Of a DNA stretch of 35,145 nt, positions 1 to 7,666 are shown piece after piece. Source of the stretch: Sandaracinaceae bacterium. GTDB lineage: Bacteria; Myxococcota_A; Polyangia; Polyangiales; Sandaracinaceae. The translations under genes and the position numbers were made by a program. The first letter of the stretch is position 1. Every line of letters starts with the position of its first letter. The notes below the pieces were generated by a model, which saw only the letters and a program-made list of their open reading frames with translations, was not told the origin of the DNA and made no database searches. Location: NCBI GenBank assembly GCA_040218145.1, contig JAVJQK010000098.1, forward strand, positions 1 to 35,145, in the 5' to 3' direction.

Positions 1-134
1 TCCGCGAGGGGCACGCAGCCGTCCCCGTCCTCCGATATCCCCTCGCCCTCGGGGCAGGAGACGGTCTCGACGCAAGCGGTCGAGAGGAGAAGCAGGGAGG
101 GGAGGAGAAGCGTGCGGGTGAGCGTGGGGGTCAC
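1..134 (-). CDS. Partial lipoprotein, N-terminus only
   Basis: The gene starts at GTG 134 and runs off the window, leaving 44 residues. It has a basic/hydrophobic signal sequence and a lipobox ending in Cys (LLLLSTAC), followed by a Cys- and Asp/Gly-rich stretch (EDGDGC) like the other lipoproteins of this locus. It predicts an outer- or inner-membrane lipoprotein; no function can be assigned. The start codon lies 7 bases beyond the outer tip of the left transposon repeat, so the sequence just upstream of its start, including an AGGA that could act as a ribosome site, belongs to the transposon end. Before the insertion it was probably the next gene after the kinase at 8489-10177. Confidence 0.6.
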   Translation of the reverse strand, partial: MTPTLTRTLLLPSLLLLSTACVETVSCPEGEGISEDGDGCVPLA

Positions 135-141
135 GTGGCCA

Positions 142-179
142 GGGGTCCTGGGCCCTAGCGCGCGAAAAGGTACGGTAAG
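142..179 (+). repeat. Left terminal inverted repeat (38 bp)
   Basis: The repeat starts GGGGTCCTGGGCCC and ends AAAGGTACGGTAAG. Its reverse complement is found at 8449-8486 with a single mismatch (G at 164 versus A). Length, GGGG tip and TAAG inner end all fit the Tn3 family. Confidence 0.92.
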
Positions 180-203
180 GACTGCGACCGTGGGACACAG
201 CGA

Positions 204-1112
204 CTATTGGCCGTGGCGACGCACCTCGAGTTGGAGCACGACGTCTCCGGCCGGGTCCGCAGCCAGCAGGTGATCTCCTTCAGCGGCGAGTCGCGCGGGC
301 GTGTGGGGTGCACCCTCGGGCACATCGAATCGGTACTCTCCTCGCACATCGCCCGTACGGACGTCGAGCGCCACGACGCGGTGATTGGCGCTGTCAGCGA
401 CATGAGCAACGCCGCCTCGGGTCACGACGCTCACAGGCACGCTGAGCGGGCTCTCGCCCCCGTCGAGAACGCGCACGAAGCGCCCCTCGCGGTCGAACAC
501 CTGGACGCGGTGGTTGTACGAGTCGGCCACGTACAGCGCACCCTGCTCGTCCTCCGCCACGTCCGTCGGATAGTGAAGCTGCCCGTCGCCGTCGCCCTCC
601 TCGCCCAGCAAGACCTCGGCGCGGCTTTGACGCACTCGCACGATGTGGTGAGCGTAGAAGGCGGCGGCGAGCACGTCTTCGCCAGCCAGCCCCAAGCCCG
701 CGGGCGCTCCCATCGCATGGACGATCTCTGCTTGCCCATCCGCGATGCGCCAGACGCGATCGCCTCCGAAGTCGGAGATCCACACCGCTCCATCCGACGT
801 TCGTGCGACATCCATGGGGCGAACCAGCTCCAGCCCCTCGCCCTCGATGTCGCCGCGCGGATGCCCGCCGGAGGTGAAGCGTGCGACGCGAGCGTGCCCG
901 GTGTCCGCGACGAGGATCTCCGTCGGCGCAATCGCGATCCCCATCGGGTCGTCGAGGTGGCCACCTCCGATGGTGCGAACGACGCGGTACTCGATGGAGG
1001 GTTGCCGATCCGGTGGCGGCGTCGGGTCGGATCCGTCGCACGCCATGAAGAGCACCACCACGGTGCTCGCCCAGACGAGCTCACGGGCTGTCGCTCGCGC
1101 GAAGCAAGACAT
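204..1112 (-). CDS. NHL-repeat beta-propeller lipoprotein, last gene of the mer-type operon
   Basis: The product has 302 residues. ATG 1112 is chosen over an upstream TTG (1133) because a GGGGAGGTG ribosome site precedes it by a few bases. A signal sequence ends in a lipobox (LFMAC, Cys25). The rest is built from NHL-type units such as YPTDVAEDEQGALYVADSYN with HRVQVFD following, the pattern of a six-bladed propeller. NHL propellers usually bind proteins or ligands and some are lyases, but no catalytic residues can be assigned here. The start overlaps the end of the upstream lipoprotein gene by 32 bases, so the genes are probably co-transcribed. Its place inside the transposon, at the end of a MerR-controlled operon, suggests an envelope role in metal handling; this is inference. 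Confidence 0.8.
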   Translation of the reverse strand: MSCFARATARELVWASTVVVLFMACDGSDPTPPPDRQPSIEYRVVRTIGGGHLDDPMGIAIAPTEILVADTGHARVARFTSGGHPRGDIEGEGLELVRPMDVARTSDGAVWISDFGGDRVWRIADGQAEIVHAMGAPAGLGLAGEDVLAAAFYAHHIVRVRQSRAEVLLGEEGDGDGQLHYPTDVAEDEQGALYVADSYNHRVQVFDREGRFVRVLDGGESPLSVPVSVVTRGGVAHVADSANHRVVALDVRTGDVRGEYRFDVPEGAPHTPARLAAEGDHLLAADPAGDVVLQLEVRRHGQ

Positions 1113-1566
1113 CGCGCACCTCCCCGTCGGCAACCCACGTCGGCGTCGTCACCCGCACGCGCAGCGAGAGCGTTCGTCCGGTGAGGCGCTCATCGTCGAA
1201 ACCCAGCAGCACACGAACCGGCGGTACCGACCCATCGGCGTCCGGGCCAACACCGCGAAGCGTGAGCGGAGCGAGGCGTTCGGCGTCCAGCTCTGCCCCG
1301 ACCTCGATGGTGTAGCACTCGCGGGGGCCGAGGGGGCGCGGGAGCTCGCACGAGAGCAGGACCATCCACCCTCCTTGGGTGCCCAAGACGAGCGTTGCCT
1401 CCCCGTCGCCCGCGAACGGGACGAACACCGAGCCGTCGCGTTCGCCCAGCTCCAGCGTGTCCTCCAGCCTCGGGACCGAGCCGTCTTCTGGTTGCTCGCA
1501 GCGAGGGCTCGGCGCGCCGCACCCGACGGCGACGCACACGACCGCAGCGATGCGCAGGCTGCGCAT
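1081..1566 (-). CDS. Small lipoprotein of unknown function in the mer-type operon
   Basis: The product has 161 residues, with a short signal sequence and a lipobox-like end (AVGC, Cys16). The mature part is acidic, beta-rich in appearance, and has scattered cysteines (residues after SPRC, SCE and REC). No family was recognised. The start is ATG 1566, overlapping the stop of the upstream beta-barrel gene as ATGA, which implies translational coupling. It might be a periplasmic partner of the outer-membrane protein encoded just upstream, but only gene order supports this. Confidence 0.7.
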   Translation of the reverse strand: MRSLRIAAVVCVAVGCGAPSPRCEQPEDGSVPRLEDTLELGERDGSVFVPFAGDGEATLVLGTQGGWMVLLSCELPRPLGPRECYTIEVGAELDAERLAPLTLRGVGPDADGSVPPVRVLLGFDDERLTGRTLSLRVRVTTPTWVADGEVRDVLLRASDSP

Positions 1567-2450
1567 CAGAAGCTCAACCGCACGCTCACGCGGGAGCGGG
1601 CGTCGATGTGCCCGCCCGCAGGCTGGAAGACCGGGATCTCGACCGCCGCCTCCAGCACCCAGCGCATCGTTACGAGCTGGATCCCGGGGGTGAGCCACCA
1701 GAAGAAGCCGCCGCTTTCGAGCGGAGCGAGCGGCCCGGTGTCCGGCGCGATCCAACCGACTTGGGTCTCCGCGACCAGGTAGAGGAAGGTCGGGACGCCC
1801 CCGCCGAGCTCCCCCCAAGGGAACACCCGCCCTTGAAAGGACGTCGACACGCGAACCTCATCGCCGCGATCGAGCTCCTCGTTGGGAACCGCGAACAGCC
1901 CCTCGACCGCAACATCCAGCTCGTAGTCCAACGTCTGGTAGGTCAAGACGGCCCCGACGCGCGGCGCCCAGGCGCCGGAGCCGATCTGGAGGTCCGGCGG
2001 GAGCGTCCCGAGGGCGTCCGCCTCTCGAGTGGGACCCGTCGGGAGCCCGAGCCCGGCGAAGGGTGCGACCCGGAAGGTCTCTCCGGGCCCGTTCTCCTGG
2101 ATGACGCTCACGCGCAGAAGCAGCTCGAGGTCCGAGAAGCCCAGCGCGGTTCGGCGCGTGCGCTCCCCCGTCGGCGTGGTGAGCTCCGCGTCCTTGTAGA
2201 CGAAGGGTAGCGACACGAACGCCGCGACCCGCTCGTGCATGCCCCAGACGACGAGCGTCGGAACCGAGAGCACGTTCACGGTGGCGTTCTCGGGAGCTGG
2301 CCCGCCATGGGCGTGGGTCCAGATCACCTGCTCGCGGACCAACACCTCGTCAGCGTGGATCGGCAGCGCCGTCTGGAAGGTGATCGGACCCGCGTGCGCC
2401 ACCGGGACCCATGCGAACGACGCAACCATGACCGCGGCGAGCCGTCTCAC
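1566..2450 (-). CDS. Outer-membrane beta-barrel protein (phenol-MetA/transporter-like)
   Basis: The product has 294 residues. It starts at GTG 2450, overlapping the upstream stop as GTGA. A signal peptide has a likely AHA cleavage site after residue 20. The mature protein shows alternating hydrophobic/polar strands, Gly-rich turns (APFAGLGLPTG) and a C-terminal strand ending in Phe (VSVRLSF), a usual signature for outer-membrane barrels. The pattern resembles the family called 'putative MetA-pathway of phenol degradation', now treated as generic outer-membrane transport proteins; this is recall of pattern, not a search. In this operon it would give a metal-handling system a component in the outer membrane, which classical mer operons lack. 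Confidence 0.72.
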   Translation of the reverse strand: MRRLAAVMVASFAWVPVAHAGPITFQTALPIHADEVLVREQVIWTHAHGGPAPENATVNVLSVPTLVVWGMHERVAAFVSLPFVYKDAELTTPTGERTRRTALGFSDLELLLRVSVIQENGPGETFRVAPFAGLGLPTGPTREADALGTLPPDLQIGSGAWAPRVGAVLTYQTLDYELDVAVEGLFAVPNEELDRGDEVRVSTSFQGRVFPWGELGGGVPTFLYLVAETQVGWIAPDTGPLAPLESGGFFWWLTPGIQLVTMRWVLEAAVEIPVFQPAGGHIDARSRVSVRLSF

Positions 2451-2923
2451 CGGCCCTGCCGGGAGGCGGTCAGCACCTCGTGGTCGCCCTGACGGAGGAC
2501 GACGCCGGAGACCGTCGTTCGACCCGGTTCCGTCGGCGTCGTGCCCCGGATCTCGATGCGCAGGTCGTCGCCGACGAGAAGCCACCAGCGATCCCCGTCC
2601 CGGCGAAGCTCGCCGCTCGCTCTGAGCCGGACCTCGCCCACCGAGAAGCCGGCTTCACCGACCGCGGAGCGCACCGCGACCGGCGTCACCACGCGGCCCT
2701 CGGCCACCTCGAAACGGGCGGTGCCCGTCCGCAGCTCCACCTCGACCGTGCTGACCCCGGGGAGATCGCGCAGCTTGCGCTCGAGGCCGTACGCGCAGAA
2801 CGGACAGGCCAGCCCGTCCACGCGAACCTCGTAGCGCATCGCGTCCGCGTGTGCGGGGGCCGCCATCGTGGCGAGCACGATGGCGAGCGCGGCGACGAGC
2901 GCCGAGAGGACGCGACCCGTCAC
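2447..2923 (-). CDS. Exported heavy-metal-associated (HMA) domain protein, MerP-like
   Basis: The product has 158 residues. It starts at GTG 2923 (GTGA overlap with the upstream gene). A cleavable signal peptide ends at AHA, residue 26. An HMA fold follows at about residues 30-95 with the metal-binding loop VDGLACPFCAYGLE, Cys40 and Cys43. This is the CxxC used by MerP, CopZ and P-type ATPase N-domains to hold soft metal ions. An added C-terminal domain (about 100-158) is rich in beta strands with paired Trp (DRWWLLVGDDL) and is not part of MerP, which is about 90 residues in total. It most likely acts as a periplasmic Hg(II) or soft-metal carrier that could hand metal on to the neighbouring barrel or lipoproteins. 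Confidence 0.85.
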   Translation of the reverse strand: MTGRVLSALVAALAIVLATMAAPAHADAMRYEVRVDGLACPFCAYGLERKLRDLPGVSTVEVELRTGTARFEVAEGRVVTPVAVRSAVGEAGFSVGEVRLRASGELRRDGDRWWLLVGDDLRIEIRGTTPTEPGRTTVSGVVLRQGDHEVLTASRQGR

Positions 2924-3321
2924 GGCCCGTCTCCACCGCCGGGAGCCTCGGCTTCCTCCGGCGCTTCCAGCACCTGCGCGTGGAGCGGCGGCGCCTCGCC
3001 GCGGTCGACCGCCGCGAGCGCGGCGGCCATCGCCGAGGGCTCCACGACCGTCGGGTCGTAGCGCACAGTCGCTTGCGCGTCGGCGAAGCTCAGATCCACG
3101 TAGTGAACGCCCTCGATGCCCTCGAGACACGCCCGCGCCGCGTTCGCACAGCCCTCGCAGACCATGCCATCGACGCTCAGCCGTGCGACTGCGTCTCTCG
3201 GATCCGGCGCTGCCTCGGGAGCCTCGGAGGGGGTCCCCGCGCTCCTTGGGGCCGCCGCTCCCGGCTCGCCGCATGCGACGAGCGCGAGGAGCGACAAAGC
3301 CAGCGTCGCGATGCCCCTCAT
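2920..3321 (-). CDS. HMA-domain lipoprotein, membrane-anchored MerP-like metal binder
   Basis: The product has 133 residues. It starts at ATG 3321, overlapping the upstream stop as ATGA. The signal sequence ends in a lipobox (LLALVAC, Cys17). A Pro/Ala-rich linker leads to an HMA domain with the loop DGMVCEGCANAA (Cys55, Cys58), and a third nearby Cys (Cys65). MerP is normally a free periplasmic protein, so a lipid-anchored version is unusual. With the next gene it forms a tandem pair of exported HMA proteins. The likely role is capture of Hg(II) or another thiophilic metal at the membrane surface; the metal specificity is inferred from MerR, not from this protein. Confidence 0.85.
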   Translation of the reverse strand: MRGIATLALSLLALVACGEPGAAAPRSAGTPSEAPEAAPDPRDAVARLSVDGMVCEGCANAARACLEGIEGVHYVDLSFADAQATVRYDPTVVEPSAMAAALAAVDRGEAPPLHAQVLEAPEEAEAPGGGDGP

Positions 3322-3590
3322 GTGATTGGCGTTCCCACTCCCGCGTCCCGCAGGGCCGCCTCGTCGATGCCGCCGTTCTTGCAGCAGTCGGCGAGCACAC
3401 CGTCGATGGCGACGGCGGGTAGCACGTTCACACCGAGCTGCTTAGCGCGCTCGGCCACCTTCGGCTCTCGCGTGTCCAGCACGCTCACCTCGCACGAGGG
3501 GCACGCGAGCTGGTTCACCAGCGCGATGGTGTCCTCGCAGATTGCGCACCCGGCGCTGAACACTTCGATCGTTCTCGTTGTCGTCATCAT
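3318..3590 (-). CDS. Small thioredoxin/glutaredoxin-like Cys-rich protein of mer operon
   Basis: The product has 90 residues. Of two adjacent ATG codons, 3590 is taken as the start because an AAGGAGA site lies just upstream. There is no signal peptide, so it is cytoplasmic. It looks like a compact thioredoxin fold: strand IEVFSAG, active-site-like CAIC (Cys15, Cys18), a second pair CPSC (Cys30, Cys33), the cis-Pro-like LPAVAIDG and a CC pair near residues 71-72. Six cysteines in 90 residues suggest metal or disulfide handling, for example passing Hg(II) between thiols. It sits 13 bases after the MerC-like fusion gene, in the slot where MerA's N-terminal domain would act in a classical operon. 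Confidence 0.78.
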   Translation of the reverse strand: MMTTTRTIEVFSAGCAICEDTIALVNQLACPSCEVSVLDTREPKVAERAKQLGVNVLPAVAIDGVLADCCKNGGIDEAALRDAGVGTPIT

Positions 3591-3603
3591 TCTCTCCTTC
3601 TCT

Positions 3604-4338
3604 TCACTTGGCTGCCGCCGGTTCACAGGCGGCGCAGGAAACCTCTCGTCGTCGCGGCCAGGCGTTCCAGAGCGACGCGCCGACGAGGAGCGCGACGCCG
3701 ACGTACATGGCGGAGTCGCTGTCGAACCCGAACTTGCCGACCAGCACGAGGCCAGCTGCGATGAGACCGAGCCCAAACGGGCCGTAGCCCCGCCGACGGG
3801 GCGCGCGAAACGCGAGCGTGCCCACCGCGAGGACGAGGAAGCTCGCCGTCAGCGGGAGCAGCCAGCGCGTCTCCATGAGGAAGGTCAGCCCGAACGCGCT
3901 CAGCACGCCGGCGTACGCCGGCCAGCAGGCCGGACACGCGACCTTCGGGAGAAGCGCGGCGCCGACCGCGGGCAGCGCGCCAAGGCTTGACCGCCAACTT
4001 GGCGGAGCCTCCGATATGCCGGGAGCAGGACGGGCGACGGCCTCCGCGAGGGCTCGCGCGATCGTGTCGACCTCCGGCACGCCGACGAGCCGTCCATCGT
4101 CCGTCTCGTAGAGACGGCAACACGACTCCGGGCTGGGCTCGCTGCCCGCGCTCACGTCCTGCTCGTCGACGAGGACGGTCGGGGAGCCGAGCCCCCGGGC
4201 GTACGCCGGCCCCTCGGCCGACAGGTGCTCGGACCAGTGCGGTGTCACCCCGGCCGCGGCGAAGCCGCGCATCAGCGCCTCACGGGCCGCTGCTACGTTG
4301 GGGCAGTCCGCGTCGTAGATGAGCTCAACCTTCGGCAT
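3604..4338 (-). CDS. Thioredoxin-like domain fused to MerC/MerT-like four-helix membrane domain
   Basis: The product has 244 residues. ATG 4338 overlaps the end of merR by 14 bases and is the natural start (PKVELIYDADCPNV follows). Residues 1-100 look like a soluble thioredoxin-like domain with Cys12 in DCPN and vicinal Cys73-Cys74. Residues 118-228 contain four hydrophobic segments (about 121-152, 159-178, 185-205, 211-228), the first with Cys135-Pro-Ala-Cys138, resembling the paired cysteines in helix 1 of MerC/MerT/MerF mercury transporters. A C-terminal CAAC (Cys235, Cys238) ends the chain. It thus has four cysteine sites that could relay a thiophilic metal between membrane and cytosol. 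Assignment as a mercury transporter rests on motifs and operon context; direction of transport is unknown. Confidence 0.78.
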   Translation of the reverse strand: MPKVELIYDADCPNVAAAREALMRGFAAAGVTPHWSEHLSAEGPAYARGLGSPTVLVDEQDVSAGSEPSPESCCRLYETDDGRLVGVPEVDTIARALAEAVARPAPGISEAPPSWRSSLGALPAVGAALLPKVACPACWPAYAGVLSAFGLTFLMETRWLLPLTASFLVLAVGTLAFRAPRRRGYGPFGLGLIAAGLVLVGKFGFDSDSAMYVGVALLVGASLWNAWPRRREVSCAACEPAAAK

Positions 4339-4756
4339 CAACTTCCTCCTCTTCGTCGAGGACCTCGAGAATCGGGCACTCGCTCGTGGGGCCGCGCCCG
4401 CGACACCGGCGAGCGACCCGCTCGAGCGCGCGCCCCATCTGCTGGAGCTCGGCCACGCGCTGCTCGATGTCCTCGAGCTTCGCCCGCGCGAGCGCGCGGA
4501 CGTCTGCGCACGAGCGGTCGTCGTCGACGCGAAGGGCGAGCAGCTCCTCAATCTCCTTGAGGGTGAAGCCCAGGGTCTGCGCGCGGCGGATGAACCGCAC
4601 GCGGCGCACCGTCATCGGTGGGTACTGCCGATACCCCGACGCCCGGCGCGGGGGCTGCGCGAGCAGGCCGCGCCGTTCGTAGTACCGGATGGTCTCGACG
4701 CCCACATCAGCAGCGCGCGCCAGCTCCCCGATCTTCAGCGTGCTCGGTTCCGTCAC
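4325..4756 (-). CDS. merR: MerR, Hg(II)-responsive regulator
   Basis: The product has 143 residues: an N-terminal winged helix-turn-helix (LKIGELARAADVGVETIRYYERRGLL), a long dimerisation helix, and the metal site. With the start at GTG 4756 the cysteines are at 83, 118 and 127, the exact 35- and 9-residue spacing of Cys82, Cys117 and Cys126 in Tn501/Tn21 MerR. This marks it as a mercury sensor rather than a copper, zinc or cadmium MerR. An upstream in-frame GTG (4771) lies inside the operator and is unlikely to be the start. GTG 4756 would give a nearly leaderless message. merR is the first gene of the operon it controls, as in Gram-positive mer operons, rather than divergent as in Tn21. Confidence 0.92.
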   Translation of the reverse strand: MTEPSTLKIGELARAADVGVETIRYYERRGLLAQPPRRASGYRQYPPMTVRRVRFIRRAQTLGFTLKEIEELLALRVDDDRSCADVRALARAKLEDIEQRVAELQQMGRALERVARRCRGRGPTSECPILEVLDEEEEVDAEG

Positions 4757-4762
4757 GCCCTT

Positions 4763-4794
4763 AGTCTGCACCCCGTACCTAGGTACGGAGTCAA
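4763..4794 (-). promoter_or_regulatory. MerR operator/promoter of the mer-type operon
   Basis: Read on the minus strand, TTGACT (4794-4789) is followed at once by the perfect 16-bp palindrome CCGTACCTAGGTACGG (4788-4773). The -35 and dyad closely match the Tn501 merT promoter (TTGACT-CCGTACATGAGTACGG). A weak -10 follows as GCAGAC (19-bp spacer) or CAGACT (20-bp spacer). Elongated spacing is the hallmark of MerR promoters, which are opened by DNA twisting when Hg(II) binds. It lies between the tnpA stop and merR and drives merR together with all downstream cargo. Confidence 0.88.
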
Positions 4795-4804
4795 GGGGCG
4801 GTCG

Positions 4805-7666
4805 TCACACGTCGGCGAATCGGTACGTGCCACTCGGAATCACGTGGGCGTGGAGCAAGGGCGAGATGCGCGCGAGGTCATCTCGATCTACGGGCTTGCT
4901 GTCGCCGCCCTCGAGCGCGCCGACCACGCGCTCGAGCTGCCTCGTGTTCCAGAGCAGAACGCTGTTCGAGAGCACGCTCAGGGCGCTGACCTTGTTCATG
5001 ATCTCGGCGTAGTCCCCGGTCCGGAACGAACCCTGGTTCGCGAAGAAGAGGCGCCGAGCGAGCGCGTGCCGCGACTCGCCCCGGTTGAGCTGGAGGTGGA
5101 TTCGGTCCCGTACGGCGGCGTCGTGGATGTAGCGGAGAATGAAGGTGGTCTTCACGACGCGGCCGAGCATCGTCAGCGCCTTTGCGAGGCGGTCCGAGCG
5201 CGAACTGGCGGCGAGCCGGTCGAGCACCACGTGAGCCGGCGCCGTCCGATCCCGAAGCGAGGACGCTACGCGCACGAGCTGGTCCCACTGCTCACGGACG
5301 AGCTCGACGTCGATCGCGCTGCGGAACAGGCTGCGTAGGTCGCCGGCGACGTGCTCGCGGTCGAGCATGTAGAGCTGCTGGTCCTTCAGATCCTTGAGAC
5401 GCGGCATGAACGAGAAGCCCAGCAAGTAGCAGAGGCCGAAGAGCTGCTCGGTGTAGCCGTGCGTGTCCGTGTAGTGCTCGCGCGGGCGCAGGACGGTGTC
5501 GTTCTCCAGCAGCCCGTCGAGGACGTAGATGGCCTCCCGGGGAGAGCACGAGATGGCCCGCGCCGCGAAGACTGCCGACTGATCCGAGACGTGGGTGTAG
5601 ACGGTGATCGCCCGCTCGTAGAAGCCGAAGTAGCGCGGGTAGAAGCCGGCGAGGAGCGAACTCGCCTGGACGCCGAAGCGCTGGCCGTCGGAAGACGAGC
5701 GAGTTCCGTCGCCCCAGATGCCGGCGAAGGCGAGGCGGTGATGGTGGTCGACGAGGACGCGGTTCGCAGCCTTCAGCGCGTCGGCGCGCAGGCACCACTT
5801 GGACGTGCGCTGGAGCATGTCGACCGTGATGTCCTTCGTGCTCTGCGCCATCGTCGCGGTTCCGAGGTTCGTCCCGTGAGCGACCAGCGCCGCGAGCAAG
5901 GTCGGGTAGCGGAGAGTGGCGCTCCGTTCGGAGTAGCCGCTCGGCGCCGTGAGCTCCGCTGTGAAGCCCGTCCAGCGGTCGACCTCGAGCAGCAGGTCCT
6001 CGATCCGGATCCGTGGCATGTGCGTCTCGATCGCGCGCCTGAGATCTTGAACCCGCTCCGGGATGTCGAGGGCGTCGCGCTTCGACAGTCGCAGAGCACC
6101 CGCCTCGACCTTGGCGAAGCGGTTGTCAGGGAGACCGGCCCGGAAGTCGTGGAGGGCAGCGTCGAACTCCGTCCGCAGTCGCTCGAGCGCGTGCCCGGGC
6201 TCGGCCGGCAGCCCCATCTCCTGATACGCGCGGGCGCGTGCGGCGGCCCACTGCTCGGGCCCCTGAACGAGGTTCCAGAAGGACACGTGATGGCGACTCT
6301 CGGCGAGGTAGAGGTCGCCCGAACGCAGGGCGTCGCGGATGGCGAACGCGAGCGCGAGCTCCCACGAGCGCACGTCCAGCTTGCGCGCCAGGCCGCGCTT
6401 CCACAGCCCGGTCGCGAACTCCGTCGGCGGGTCCTCCCCGAGGTCTGTCGTCCCTTCGTTGTGCAGCACACGGGCGTGCTCGATCGCCTCGATGAGCGGC
6501 TCGGTCCCGGGCCCACCCTCGAACGGGAGGCGCAGGAAGTCCGGGAGGTACCGCTTGAGGGTGTGGTGTCGCGCGCGCAGCGCCTCGAACTCCCCGCGTT
6601 CGGTGAGGCGCTGAAGCTCCCGACAGCCGACGATCGCGCCCTGAACAGCATCGAGGTCGATCTGCTCGACCTGGCTCTCGTCCTTGCCGAGGAGCGCCTC
6701 CAACGCGTCGAGGACCAGGCGGAGGTTCCGGCCCGACTTCTGGCGCAGCTCGCGCTGCTTCTTCTCGTACGCGTTGCGCGCCCGTCGGTGGAGCCCGGTC
6801 GTGAAGACGTGGTGCATCTCGACCAGGTGATCGAGCACCGACTTGTTCGCCTCGACGAGGAAGCACGCGACGAGTGCGTGGCACTTGGCCGGCTTGAACC
6901 GCTTGAGGTCATCGACGTCGTAGCGACGAACGAGCTCGGCGTGGTGGAGCACGACCTCGGGCCGGACACCCGACAGGTCGACCTGGCCCACCCCGAGACC
7001 GCGCAGCAGCTCGGCGCGCTCGAGGTAGGTCTTGATCGCCGAGGGCGTCGGCTCCGGCGGATACTGCTTCAGCGCGAAGAGCTGGGAGCGGTGGCCGGGG
7101 ACATCCAAGAGATCGTCGATGGCCACCCTCTGCTCCGCCGTCAGCCGCTCACTGATGGTTCCGAGCAAGTCGTTCTCTGTGCGCGCCGCCGCCCGCGCGG
7201 CCATTCGTTCGAGCGTCGAGCGCGCCGGGATGACGATGCAGCGCAGCCGGAGGTACTCCTCGGCCTCGCGGACGAGCTCGTCGGCGAGCAGTCCGCGCGC
7301 CGCGCGTTCCGTCATCCACACGTCGAGCGTCTCCCGGGCTGTGTCGTCCAGCGTGCAGTAGCCGAGGTGGGAGCGGATCCGCTTCTCGTGCTCGAGGTCG
7401 GTCGCCTTCCGCGCCGGGGGCGTGACGAGCAGCACCGGCGGGAGGCCGACCTGCCGCCCGACGTGGTTCATGATCCGGACGGGGATCGCGTCGTACTCGT
7501 CCGGGCTCAGGAAGCGGCCGAGGCAACGGAGCACGCAGAGCTGAAGCGCGAAGCTGTGGCGCTTGTCGGCGCCTCGGCAGCGACGCACCTCGACCAGGTC
7601 TTCCTCGCTGAGCGTCCAGTCGCGCGCCAGCTCTTCGTCCGTCGGATCGACGGGCAAGCGGATCAT
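4805..7666 (-). CDS. tnpA: Tn3-family DDE transposase
   Basis: The product has 953 residues, close to the usual 950-1000 of the family. ATG 7666 is preceded by AGGGGGGAG. The N-terminal part (PTDEELARDWTLSEED) is typical of the DUF4158-like DNA-binding region. The catalytic triad can be placed at Asp653 (WGDGT), Asp734 (HYTDTHGYTE) and Glu864 (NRGESRHALARR). The motif LLGFSFMPRLKDLKDQQLY is strongly conserved in Tn3 transposases. No frameshift or stop interrupts it. It is 107 bases downstream of tnpR in the same direction, and its stop is 11 bases before the mer promoter. Confidence 0.96.
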   Translation of the reverse strand: MIRLPVDPTDEELARDWTLSEEDLVEVRRCRGADKRHSFALQLCVLRCLGRFLSPDEYDAIPVRIMNHVGRQVGLPPVLLVTPPARKATDLEHEKRIRSHLGYCTLDDTARETLDVWMTERAARGLLADELVREAEEYLRLRCIVIPARSTLERMAARAAARTENDLLGTISERLTAEQRVAIDDLLDVPGHRSQLFALKQYPPEPTPSAIKTYLERAELLRGLGVGQVDLSGVRPEVVLHHAELVRRYDVDDLKRFKPAKCHALVACFLVEANKSVLDHLVEMHHVFTTGLHRRARNAYEKKQRELRQKSGRNLRLVLDALEALLGKDESQVEQIDLDAVQGAIVGCRELQRLTERGEFEALRARHHTLKRYLPDFLRLPFEGGPGTEPLIEAIEHARVLHNEGTTDLGEDPPTEFATGLWKRGLARKLDVRSWELALAFAIRDALRSGDLYLAESRHHVSFWNLVQGPEQWAAARARAYQEMGLPAEPGHALERLRTEFDAALHDFRAGLPDNRFAKVEAGALRLSKRDALDIPERVQDLRRAIETHMPRIRIEDLLLEVDRWTGFTAELTAPSGYSERSATLRYPTLLAALVAHGTNLGTATMAQSTKDITVDMLQRTSKWCLRADALKAANRVLVDHHHRLAFAGIWGDGTRSSSDGQRFGVQASSLLAGFYPRYFGFYERAITVYTHVSDQSAVFAARAISCSPREAIYVLDGLLENDTVLRPREHYTDTHGYTEQLFGLCYLLGFSFMPRLKDLKDQQLYMLDREHVAGDLRSLFRSAIDVELVREQWDQLVRVASSLRDRTAPAHVVLDRLAASSRSDRLAKALTMLGRVVKTTFILRYIHDAAVRDRIHLQLNRGESRHALARRLFFANQGSFRTGDYAEIMNKVSALSVLSNSVLLWNTRQLERVVGALEGGDSKPVDRDDLARISPLLHAHVIPSGTYRFADV

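Noticed and set aside
1081-1818. Longer N-terminal extensions of several mer-operon genes (also for 2447-3400, 3604-4551 and 4805-8164)
   Set aside because: The extensions overlap upstream genes, are Arg-rich antisense-like sequence, and the internal starts coincide with overlaps, ribosome sites or signal peptides.
204-4338. Possible hidden merA or merB in the cargo
   Set aside because: No frame shows a pyridine nucleotide-disulfide oxidoreductase active site (CVNVGCVPSK-like), NAD/FAD glycine motifs or MerB cysteines, and all the space is taken by the genes listed.
4757-4771. GTG 4771 as the merR start
   Set aside because: It overlaps the spacer/-10 region of the mer promoter, and start 4756 gives Cys numbering nearly identical to known MerR proteins.
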